In this document: positions 1 to 6,112 of the stretch, piece after piece
Position numbering within the stretch: position 1 is the first letter of the stretch
How the letters are laid out: the number at the start of each line of letters is the position of its first letter
Origin: Halarsenatibacter sp964462585
GTDB taxonomy: Bacteria > Bacillota > Halanaerobiia > Halanaerobiales > Halarsenatibacteraceae
DNA length: 9,525 nt
Reading direction: 5' to 3'
NCBI GenBank assembly: GCA_964462585.1
Contig: CAYXAK010000067.1
Span: 1-9,525 of the forward strand
Program-made: the position numbers and the translations under genes
Notes under the pieces: generated by a model
What the model was told of the DNA's origin: nothing
Database searches by the model: none
The model's input: the letters and a program-made list of their open reading frames with translations, nothing else

Positions 1-2
1 CA

Positions 3-1121
3 GATGAATACAAAAATAATATTTCGAGCTGGAGAAATGAAAATATTGATGTGCCTGCTGAGCTTATAAATGAAATGAAAATGATTGTTGGAGATATTGA
101 CGGAAATCAAATTCATTATACCCAAAATGATGTTTATAACAGTGAGTTAAATTTAGTTAAAGTTAAAGCTATTATGGAACAGGGCAAAGTTGAGGGAATG
201 TTTGTAGAAAACGGGGAGTTATATGTAACCGCAGCTGAAAACAGTGAAGGCAGTTATAATTTAGAAAACAAAAATTTATTGGTAAATGACATACCTTTAC
301 TTTTTGACAGTATCTATACTAGCTCAGATTATTCAATTTGGCAGACTTTCGAACCACCAAGATATCAATCAGATCGGGACAAATATGTTAATGTGCTTTA
401 TGGTGGATCTGTTGAAGATACTCATGTTGGTAGTGTTTTATTTGAAGCAGATAGGATCATGAAAATTTTGTCCAGTGGTTATGATAATAGAACTGGAGAA
501 AAGATCGAAGGCAAGGAATGGTTTAAAAGTGAATGGGACTTTATGGCCGGGATAGATTTTGATAATCACACAAATACAGAGGAGTGGCATCGTTACTGGT
601 TCACAATAGACAAAAATGCGATATCGGTTGATCCAGATGCAAAATCAGTTAGGATAAAAGATGATATCCTCCAGGTTAAAACAGAAAGAGTGGAGATGGT
701 CAATGGGCGGTTGCAGAGCAGTTTTCAACAGTCCAGTTACGATTCACAGGATAAATGGGTGGAGCATTTCAATGAAAATTTAGATAGATACAAAGAAGAA
801 TATCCAGTATTAAAGGAATTAGAGATTTTATCAAGGTGGAGTGCCCTGCTTTTAGCCATGAGAGAGAATGGCATTATATTTGAAGATGTCGAAATTAGCA
901 ATATACCGACCCTACAGACTCCAACTAAAACATCTGTAATTGAAACCATAATGGAGAGAGAAATAAAGGAAGAAACTATGACTCAGGTTAGGACTCAAAG
1001 CATGGTTGGTGGAGTTGATTTCAGCCAGATTAAAACTAATTTTACCAATCTGATTGATTATAAAAACAGATATATAGATCATTATGATAACAATGATATG
1101 GGAGTCGAAAAGATTTTTTGA
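3..1121 (+). CDS. Partial protein of unknown function (5' end outside window)
   Basis: The reading frame is open from base 3, so the GTG at 51 is probably an internal valine and the true start lies upstream of the window. About 372 residues are visible, ending at TGA 1119-1121. I do not recognise the family with confidence. No signal peptide, membrane segment or catalytic motif is obvious in the visible part. A block reading VLFEADRIMK, followed by an aromatic-rich stretch (WFKSEWDF, then WHRYWFTID), a segment in which a Glu-rich helix leads into YPVLKELEILSRW, and a late GGVDFSQIKTN, gives a patterned, soluble-looking protein. It vaguely recalls conserved blocks of large uncharacterised secreted bacterial proteins, but that is an impression only. 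The gene is conspicuously A+T-rich compared with everything downstream of 1.4 kb (15 G/C in bases 61-120), which may indicate horizontal acquisition. It is followed by a hairpin terminator, so it is transcriptionally separate from the next operon. Confidence 0.75.
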   Translation, partial: DEYKNNISSWRNENIDVPAELINEMKMIVGDIDGNQIHYTQNDVYNSELNLVKVKAIMEQGKVEGMFVENGELYVTAAENSEGSYNLENKNLLVNDIPLLFDSIYTSSDYSIWQTFEPPRYQSDRDKYVNVLYGGSVEDTHVGSVLFEADRIMKILSSGYDNRTGEKIEGKEWFKSEWDFMAGIDFDNHTNTEEWHRYWFTIDKNAISVDPDAKSVRIKDDILQVKTERVEMVNGRLQSSFQQSSYDSQDKWVEHFNENLDRYKEEYPVLKELEILSRWSALLLAMRENGIIFEDVEISNIPTLQTPTKTSVIETIMEREIKEETMTQVRTQSMVGGVDFSQIKTNFTNLIDYKNRYIDHYDNNDMGVEKIF

Positions 1122-1167
1122 GCAGCGATTAATTGAAACGTGCTTTTAGGTCTTCCATATACAATGA

Positions 1168-1211
1168 CGTCAGCTTTTTTGATGAGGTAAGTGCTGACGC
1201 TATTTTATTTT
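1168..1211 (+). terminator. Probable Rho-independent terminator after the unknown gene
   Basis: A perfect 7-bp stem, CGTCAGC (1168-1174) with GCTGACG (1193-1199), can be extended inward past one mismatch by T/A and T/G pairs. The loop is long (18 nt). A T-rich tail follows at 1201-1211 (TATTTTATTTT). The long loop and interrupted T tract make it weaker than the other terminators in the window. Confidence 0.5.
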
Positions 1212-1298
1212 GGCCCCTACAATGCTTTTTATAGATGAATAATTTGACATAGTTTTGTTCAGCTCAAACACAAAATTAAAGTCGGATTATTCTATTTA

Positions 1299-1327
1299 TT
1301 GACAGATGATGGTTATGGTGGTATAAT
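1299..1327 (+). promoter_or_regulatory. Consensus sigma-A promoter of the B12 sensor / GGDEF operon
   Basis: TTGACA at 1299-1304, a 17-bp spacer and TATAAT at 1322-1327 match the sigma-A consensus at all twelve positions with the preferred spacing. Transcription should begin near 1334, giving a leader of about 55 nt before the first start codon. The -10 box lies inside a 14-bp palindrome (1320-1333) that could be an operator. Confidence 0.85.
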
Positions 1328-1333
1328 TATACC
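1320..1333. promoter_or_regulatory. Perfect 14-bp palindrome over the -10 box, candidate operator
   Basis: GGTATAATTATACC reads the same on both strands and fully contains the -10 box, ending next to the predicted transcription start. A dimeric regulator bound here would block RNA polymerase. No regulator gene is adjacent, and an A+T-rich palindrome containing TATAAT can arise by chance, so an operator role is an inference. Confidence 0.3.
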
Positions 1334-1388
1334 GTTATTTGCAAAAAAACTGCAGATTGATTAATTGAGTATATGAGAGGAAGTGGTT

Positions 1389-2495
1389 ATGATCGATATG
1401 GCCCGGAGAATAGAAAACCTGCCCCAGGTTCAGGTGCAGGACCGAGCCGCTGATGAGTATTATGCCTGCAGGGATGAACTGCAGGAATTTGTCATGGAAT
1501 CAGCAATGGAAAAGGAAAACATCGATGAATTGATCGGTTATAATTCTCCGGAACTCCTTGCTGATTATCATCAACAGCATATGCTCCTCATGAGCAATGT
1601 CTTTAAGTTAAACGAAAATCGCCTGCTGAGGGATGCCATACCAGGTCTTTATTCCACTTATGTCAGCAGGGGTTTTTCATATGAATATTTTCTTGAGGAA
1701 CTTCCCTGCTGGATAAGGGGGATCAATAAATATATTTCTGAAGGATACAGGCTTACTCTCATCGAAATATATAGATGGCTGGAAGACAACCATGAAAATT
1801 TTGTGGAAGCCGCCGAAGAAGAAAAGAAATTAACTCTGGAGATGAAGAATGAGTGGCAGCCGGTCTATGATGAGTTTTTGGATGCTCTTTTGCTCAGGGA
1901 AAGTGAAGACTGCCGGAATATCATGGAGAGGAATATCACCGGCAGTGAGGATTTTAGAAAAGCCGCCAGAAATGTAATTATGCCCGCACTGTATACCATA
2001 GGTTATATGTGGCAGCAGGGCAATATCACTGTGGCCGAAGAACATAGAGCCACATCTATTGCTTCCAGAATACTTTCCTCCTATTATATGGAATATTTGC
2101 CTGAAAGCCATACCAGGGGGCGGGCGGTTATCTCCGCTGTGGCCAATGAACAGCATGAGATCGGGGCCAGGATGGTGGCTGATTTTTTGGAATTTGAGGG
2201 CTGGGATGTATCTTTTCTGGGGGCGGATACAGCCCGACGGGAACTTCTGCAGATGGTGGAGGCTGAAAGACCATTTTTTCTCGGATTATCTGTCTCTCTG
2301 CCTCAGAATATGATATCATTAAAAAAGACGGTGGAGTCAGTCAGAGCCAGGGATTCAATTTCTGATGTAAGAATATTATCAGGTGGAAAAGTTCTCAATG
2401 ACTTTCCCTATCTGCAGGAAGAGCTTGCTGTTGATGGATATGCCCGGGATTGTGAGGAAGCTGTAAAAATAGCCAATAACTGGTGGGATGACTGA
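1389..2495 (+). CDS. Cobalamin-binding sensor protein with CarH-like cap motif, no DNA-binding domain
   Basis: This 368-residue soluble protein likely binds a cobalamin cofactor and acts as a sensor. I chose ATG 1389: the AGAGGA ribosome site (1377-1382) lies 6 nt upstream, whereas an in-frame GTG at 1383 overlaps that site. Residues ~40-150 are helical and unassigned, perhaps a second sensory domain. Residues ~160-235 form a B12-binding cap (four-helix) domain containing W208, then nine residues, then E218-H219, the W-x9-EH signature of the CarH photoreceptor group. Residues ~245-365 form the Rossmann-like B12-binding domain: E254-Q-H256-E-I-G259 stands in for the DxHxxG motif, with H256 as the expected lower cobalt ligand. 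GLSVS (near 299-303) and SGG (331-333) provide the later nucleotide-tail contacts. The residue after W208 is Gln; as I recall, T. thermophilus CarH has a His there. There is no MerR DNA-binding domain. The next gene, a diguanylate cyclase, overlaps it or begins within 1 bp, so this protein probably regulates that enzyme. Light, B12 level or oxygen are all possible inputs. Confidence 0.85.
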   Translation: MIDMARRIENLPQVQVQDRAADEYYACRDELQEFVMESAMEKENIDELIGYNSPELLADYHQQHMLLMSNVFKLNENRLLRDAIPGLYSTYVSRGFSYEYFLEELPCWIRGINKYISEGYRLTLIEIYRWLEDNHENFVEAAEEEKKLTLEMKNEWQPVYDEFLDALLLRESEDCRNIMERNITGSEDFRKAARNVIMPALYTIGYMWQQGNITVAEEHRATSIASRILSSYYMEYLPESHTRGRAVISAVANEQHEIGARMVADFLEFEGWDVSFLGADTARRELLQMVEAERPFFLGLSVSLPQNMISLKKTVESVRARDSISDVRILSGGKVLNDFPYLQEELAVDGYARDCEEAVKIANNWWDD

Positions 2496-3438
2496 GATGT
2501 CGAGAGAATTAACGGAGTTCTTCTGTCAGGAGATTGATTTATTTCTGCAGGATTTAACCGATGATATAATATGTGTTTTTGACAGCAGCGGAATAATTGC
2601 TGCAAACAAATCCTTCCGGGAGCTTTTCATAGAAGAAGACTGGAAATTATCATCCTATAAGTTGACTGAATTTTTGCATGAATCTTATCAGGAAAAACTG
2701 ACACTGCCTGCAGAAGGAGATCATCTCAGGCTGAGCCTGAAGTTTGTCTGCAGTGACGGCGCTCCTTTTTACAGCAGCAGCGTTATATTCCACAGGGAGG
2801 ACAAATATTTATTTGTGGGCAAATCCAAGTCTGCCACCCATGAGGAAGCACTTAAAGAGATAAGCCAGCTAAACAATGAACTCGCCAACAAAACCAGGGA
2901 GCTCTCAAAAAAGAATCTGGCCCTCAGGAGGACCAGGGCTGAGATGGAGAGAGTTATCAGGACTGATGAGCTGACACAGCTGGCAAACCGCAGAGCTTTC
3001 AGGGAGTTTGCCGAAAAAATGCTGGCCCAGTCCCGGCGGTATAACTATCCTATCTCACTGGTGGCTATGGATATCGATAATTTCAAGGATATCAATGACA
3101 GCTACGGCCACAAGATGGGAGATAGAGTGCTGGAAAAGCTGGGAGAGTTGCTTCTGGATAATGTTCGAAAGGGAGATATTGTGGCCAGGATGGGCGGAGA
3201 GGAGTTCGCCATACTGCTGGTGAGAGCTGAAGCAGAAGAAGCCGAAAAGTTTGCCGATAGAATTCGCAGAAAGATCAAGGGTATGCAGGTGAGCTCCCGC
3301 AAAATAACCCATACCGTCAGCCTGGGGGTTACAGAGTTCAAAAACGAGAATGATATTGATGAACTCATGGAGCGGGCAGATAAAGCACTGTACAGAGCTA
3401 AAAATGCAGGAAAAGATACAGTTGTTAAAATTAGGTGA
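2488..3438 (+). CDS. Diguanylate cyclase (PAS-like, coiled coil, GGDEF)
   Basis: This 316-residue enzyme is predicted to condense two GTP into cyclic di-GMP. Residues ~15-112 look like a PAS-type sensory fold (DDIICVFDSSGIIAANKSF followed by a beta-rich stretch). Residues ~115-157 are a charged amphipathic coiled coil, and the GGDEF domain runs ~158-316. Catalytic features are intact: DELTQLANRR at 160-169, metal/GTP-binding MDIDNFKDIND at 194-204, and the signature GGEEF at 236-240, a functional variant of GGDEF. RKGD at 227-230, five residues before the signature, is the RxxD inhibitory site, so product feedback is expected. No membrane segment is seen, so it should be cytoplasmic. ATG 2488 overlaps the preceding gene by 8 bp. 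The in-frame ATG 2497, 1 bp after the upstream stop codon and 9 nt beyond GGTGGG, is an equally plausible start. Either way translation is likely coupled to the B12 sensor gene, suggesting the two proteins work together. No EAL or HD-GYP phosphodiesterase is present in the window. Confidence 0.93.
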   Translation: MTEMSRELTEFFCQEIDLFLQDLTDDIICVFDSSGIIAANKSFRELFIEEDWKLSSYKLTEFLHESYQEKLTLPAEGDHLRLSLKFVCSDGAPFYSSSVIFHREDKYLFVGKSKSATHEEALKEISQLNNELANKTRELSKKNLALRRTRAEMERVIRTDELTQLANRRAFREFAEKMLAQSRRYNYPISLVAMDIDNFKDINDSYGHKMGDRVLEKLGELLLDNVRKGDIVARMGGEEFAILLVRAEAEEAEKFADRIRRKIKGMQVSSRKITHTVSLGVTEFKNENDIDELMERADKALYRAKNAGKDTVVKIR

Positions 3439-3462
3439 TATGATTGATATATCAGGCCATTG

Positions 3463-3492
3463 TTGATAAACTAATAACTGCAGTCATTTAAT
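3463..3492 (+). promoter_or_regulatory. Weak candidate promoter for hfq
   Basis: TTGATA (3463-3468), an 18-bp spacer and TTTAAT (3487-3492) lie in the 87-bp gap between the cyclase gene and hfq. Both boxes are imperfect. No terminator hairpin is visible after the cyclase gene, so hfq may also be read by transcripts from 1299. Confidence 0.25.
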
Positions 3493-3525
3493 ATATGAGA
3501 GATTTACAATAGGGGGTATCTTACA

Positions 3526-3759
3526 TTGTCAGGAGATCTGAATCTTCAGCACAATTTTCTCGAACGGCTCAGGGAGAAAGAGATCCCGGTTACAGTCTAT
3601 CTTAAAAATGGCGTTCAGATAAGGGGTCTGGTCGACGATTACGATAGTTATGTGATTGCCCTGGAGGCAGATGGCGATCTGCAGGTGCTGATGAAGAAAG
3701 GCATAACAACTATAGAGCCCGATGAAAAGGTCGAGGACTACTTTCCCGAGGAATACTGA
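3526..3759 (+). CDS. hfq: RNA chaperone Hfq
   Basis: This 77-residue Sm-like protein is expected to form a hexameric ring that binds small RNAs and mRNAs. The alignment with E. coli Hfq is clear by eye: NLQHNFLERLR, then IPVTVYLKNGVQIRG (Sm1), then DDYDSYVIALE, then KKGITTIEP (Sm2). Kept residues include Q8, F11, R16, Y25, N28-G29 and D40. Differences are notable: the proximal-face Y55-K56-H57 of E. coli reads M56-K57-K58 here, R17 of the rim is Glu, K31 is Gln, and F39 and F42 are Tyr. The tail is short and acidic, as expected in a halophile and in Gram-positive-type Hfq. The start is TTG 3526, supported by AGGGGG (3511-3516) 9 nt upstream; no ATG or GTG fits. It is not next to miaA or mutL, its usual neighbours, at least within this window. 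It could be co-transcribed with the cyclase or have its own promoter. Confidence 0.93.
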   Translation: MSGDLNLQHNFLERLREKEIPVTVYLKNGVQIRGLVDDYDSYVIALEADGDLQVLMKKGITTIEPDEKVEDYFPEEY

Positions 3760-3833
3760 AGTCGGGGCAGGACAGGTAAAATTGCAGTACATAAATTTAT
3801 TTTGAACGCAGGGTTTAATTTTCTCCGCGAAAG

Positions 3834-3842
3834 TGATATACT
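3834..3842 (+). promoter_or_regulatory. Extended -10 promoter for the OmpH-like gene
   Basis: TGATATACT is a TGn-extended -10 element (TATACT at 3837-3842). The -35 position 17 bp upstream (TTTAAT, 3814-3819) is poor, as is usual with extended -10 promoters. It lies in the 119-bp gap after hfq, with a predicted transcription start near 3849. Confidence 0.45.
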
Positions 3843-3893
3843 ACTATAAGAAATATGAAGTGCGATAATATTTGACATGTGAGCACAGAATGG

Positions 3894-3899
3894 AGGAGG
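3894..3899 (+). promoter_or_regulatory. Strong Shine-Dalgarno that implies an ATT start codon
   Basis: AGGAGG (extended GGAGGAGG, 3892-3899) is a near-perfect anti-16S match. No ATG, GTG or TTG lies at a suitable distance downstream in the correct frame. ATT at 3906-3908 is 6 nt away and begins a classic signal peptide. Confidence 0.7.
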
Positions 3900-3905
3900 C
3901 TAATT

Positions 3906-4361
3906 ATTAAAAAATACGGTTCTTATCTACTGGTTGCTGTCATGATGCTTGGTCTGCTGGCAGGTATGGGCACCTCTGCCGAGGCGGAGGATCTCAACGT
4001 GGCCACGATCAATATGCAGGAAGTCCTCATGGCCCATCCCGCCATCCAGGAGGCCCAGCAGGAGCTGCAGGAAAAGCAGATGGAGATGATGGCTGATCTG
4101 GAAGAGATGGACGAGGAGGATGCTGCCGCACAGCAGCAGCAGATGCAGCAGGAACTGCAGATGCTGCAGCAGGATCTGCTGGAATCCGCTATCGCCGAGG
4201 TTGAGAATGATATTGCAGAGATAGCAGCTGACCTGGGCTATAATGTGGTCCTGAACCAGCAGGGTATTGTTTCCGGTGAGGAAGCTCTTGAGGCTGTAGA
4301 CATTACTGACGAGGTAATGGAAGAGTTTAACGGTGAGGTGGAGATGGATCCACAGTTTTAA
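3906..4361 (+). CDS. OmpH/Skp-like periplasmic chaperone, probable ATT start
   Basis: This exported 151-residue protein should act in the periplasm as a holdase for outer-membrane proteins, by analogy with Skp. From ATT 3906 the product starts MKKYGSYLLVAVMMLGLLAG and continues to a signal-peptidase site after TSAEA (residue 27). The mature part opens with NVATINMQEVLMAHPAIQEA, the usual OmpH opening strand and helix, followed by a long Gln/Met/Glu-rich coiled coil (~residues 45-105). It ends with NDIAEIAADLGYNVVLNQQGIV, the conserved OmpH C-terminal hairpin, and an acidic tail. An in-frame GTG at 3879 would give 160 residues but has no ribosome site and would place the GGAGGAGG inside the coding region as codons 5-7. 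I therefore prefer the rare ATT start. The gene stands alone between an extended -10 promoter and a strong terminator. An outer-membrane chaperone implies a diderm cell. The family call is firm; the start codon is an inference. Confidence 0.85.
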   Translation: MKKYGSYLLVAVMMLGLLAGMGTSAEAEDLNVATINMQEVLMAHPAIQEAQQELQEKQMEMMADLEEMDEEDAAAQQQQMQQELQMLQQDLLESAIAEVENDIAEIAADLGYNVVLNQQGIVSGEEALEAVDITDEVMEEFNGEVEMDPQF

Positions 4362-4392
4362 TCGAATTTAATTAGATGAGCTAAGAATGCAG

Positions 4393-4424
4393 GCCCGGTT
4401 AAGAGTCCTTGACCGGGCTTTTTT
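4393..4424 (+). terminator. Strong Rho-independent terminator after the OmpH-like gene
   Basis: GCCCGGTTAAG (4393-4403) pairs with CTTGACCGGGC (4408-4418) over 11 bp with one G-T wobble, closing an AGTC tetraloop. Six T residues follow at 4419-4424. Confidence 0.93.
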
Positions 4425-4542
4425 ATATCCGGCTTATGTTTTAATTTTGTTAATATTTAATACAGACCACCTGACAGGCAGGAGATCGATAATTTTCATA
4501 GAATTAATATTATGGATATTATAAAAATATAGGAGGGATATC

Positions 4543-4751
4543 ATGTTGAAAAGAAAACGTGTCTTAACGATCGCGCTGATGGTTGCTGTCACTATTTTTC
4601 TGGCTGGAGTTCAGGCCCAGGCCCTGGACACTGTTATAGGAGAGGCCGAAGCTTTTCTCAACGGTGAGCGTGAGCATGTGCGAACCATGGAGACCAATCT
4701 GGGCAATCTCATCACAGATATAATCAGAGATAATACCGGTGCCGATATAGC
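4543..4751 (+). CDS. Secreted 5'-nucleotidase C-terminal-domain protein (cut by gap)
   Basis: Only the first 69 complete codons are visible before the N run. ATG 4543 is preceded by AGGAGGG (4531-4537) at 5 nt, an excellent start. Residues 1-27 are a signal peptide (MLKRKR, a hydrophobic core, then a site after AQA). Residues 28-69 match the beginning of the 5'-nucleotidase C-terminal domain: VIGEAEAFLNGEREHVR, then ETNLGNLITD at 50-59 and GADI at 67-69, the substrate-binding half of secreted UshA-type enzymes. In full enzymes this follows a ~300-residue metallophosphatase domain, which is absent here, so the protein either lacks catalytic activity or binds nucleotides only. The rest of the domain (about 100 or more residues) must lie in the gap, so the 100-N gap is shorter than the missing DNA. 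Whether it is a separate gene or joined to the NfeD gene cannot be decided from this sequence. Confidence 0.7.
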
Positions 4752-4851
4752 NNNNNNNNNNNNNNNNNNNNNNNNNNNNNNNNNNNNNNNNNNNNNNNNN
4801 NNNNNNNNNNNNNNNNNNNNNNNNNNNNNNNNNNNNNNNNNNNNNNNNNNN
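4752..4851. other. Assembly gap (100 N)
   Basis: Exactly 100 N, the conventional placeholder for a gap of unknown length. It hides the end of the 5'-nucleotidase-domain gene and the start of the NfeD gene. Family lengths suggest several hundred missing bases. Any translation read through it is meaningless. Confidence 0.97.
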
Positions 4852-6110
4852 CCCGGGGTCTGGTCGTCAGAGTGGAGGGCAATATAACCTCGGGAACCGC
4901 CAGCATGCTGAAGAACAGCCTGGAGGAGGCGGAGCGGGAAAATTATGATTTTCTGCTCGTTGAGCTCGATACGCCCGGGGGTGTGCTGAATCCCACGCTG
5001 AGAATAATGTCCGATTTTCTCGAAGCACCCCTGCCGGTCATAACCTATGTCTCGCCCTCAGGAGCGATATCAGCTTCGGCGGGAAGCTTTCTGCTTCTGT
5101 CGGGCCATAAGGCTGTGATGACACCCGGCACCAGCACCGGAGCCGCCATGCCGGTGCAGTTTTCTCCCGGTGGCACCCGGGATGCTGCCGATGAAAAGAC
5201 CATCAATTTCATAGAGGGTCATATAAGAAGTGTGGCCCGGGAACGGGGCAGAAATGAGGAGATAGCAGGACAATTTGTCACCGAAAATCTGACCCTTACG
5301 GCCGATGAAGCCCTGGAAGAGGGTGTCATTGATCTGATAAGCAGAAATAGAGATCAGCTTCTGGAAGGTCTTGACGGCGAAGAAGTCATGATAAGAGGTG
5401 AGCCTTTCACACTGCGCACTGCCGGGGCCGAGCTCGTGGAAAGGGATATGAGCACGGGCGAGAGGCTGGAAAATTTTCTGGGCAATCCCCAGGTTACATT
5501 CATATTGATGCTGGTAGGCATCTATGGACTTATAATAGGTTTTTCCTCACCTGGAACCATTATACCGGAGGTGGGTGGTGCTATATCCCTGGCTCTGGCT
5601 CTCTACGGCCTGGGCATCATAGAAGTTGATTATCTGGGTCTGGCCCTGATGGGGCTGGGAGTGGTCTTTCTCGTGGCCGAGCTCTTCACACCGACATTCG
5701 GCATCTTCACCAGCATAGGAGTGGTTCTTCTGGTTGTGGGCGGATTTATCTTCCCGGGAGAACCGCTGATGCCGGCGGAGTGGTTTGAGAGCTTCAGGAT
5801 GTTCGTGCTGGGTCTGGCAGCTATGACCGCAGTATTTATCCTGGTCATACTGCAGAGGTTGATAAGCATGCGAAAGAAAGCTCCCAGCACCTCCGATCTG
5901 GGGCTTAGAGGTAACACAGGCTATGTCAGCAGTGCCCTTAACCCCGAAGGCCAGATAAAACTGGAAGGTGAGCTGTGGCGGGCGCGCTCTGTGGATGATG
6001 AGGTCATCGATCGGGCTGAAAAAGTCGAGGTCATAAACCGTCAGGGTATGGTCCTTCTGGTCAGAAGGACTGGAGCGGAAAAAACCAGGAGCAATAACGA
6101 GGAGGGTTAA
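4852..6110 (+). CDS. NfeD-family membrane-bound serine protease (5' end in gap)
   Basis: A partial long-form NfeD (1510-N type): an extracytoplasmic ClpP-like protease, a membrane region and a C-terminal OB fold. The frame is open from the gap edge (first full codon 4854), and GTG 4872 is an internal valine within RGLVVRVEGNITSGTA, the usual first strand. Numbering from that valine, TPGG lies at 34-37 and the nucleophile is S69 in SASAG (codon 5076-5078). The catalytic lysine is K109 in DEKTINFIEGHIRSVARERGRN-type context (codon 5196-5198), giving the Ser-Lys dyad. Hydrophobic helices lie near 209-225, 234-251, 253-271, 277-294 and 308-330. The NfeD OB fold spans ~343-399. About 418 residues are visible against roughly 440 for the family, so only the N-terminal signal region seems to be missing. 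The stomatin gene starts 2 bp after its stop, the classic NfeD-stomatin operon; the homologous protease cleaves the C-terminal hydrophobic region of its stomatin partner. Confidence 0.93.
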
Positions 6111-6112
6111 CG

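Noticed and set aside
1244..1272. A second TTGACA at 1244-1249 as a promoter for the B12 sensor operon
   Set aside because: At 17 bp downstream the sequence is AACACA with no -10 resemblance, while the TTGACA/TATAAT pair at 1299-1327 is perfect.
1334..1388. A cobalamin or c-di-GMP riboswitch in the leader of the sensor operon
   Set aside because: The leader is only about 55 nt and shows neither a B12-box-like nor a GEMM-like conserved core.
4872..4874. GTG 4872 as the true NfeD start
   Set aside because: It falls inside the conserved first strand of the protease domain and the frame is open up to the gap, so a signal peptide must precede it.
4543..4887. A single 114-residue protein reading through gap 1 to 4887
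   Set aside because: The gap length is a placeholder, and the post-gap bases clearly code for NfeD in another frame.
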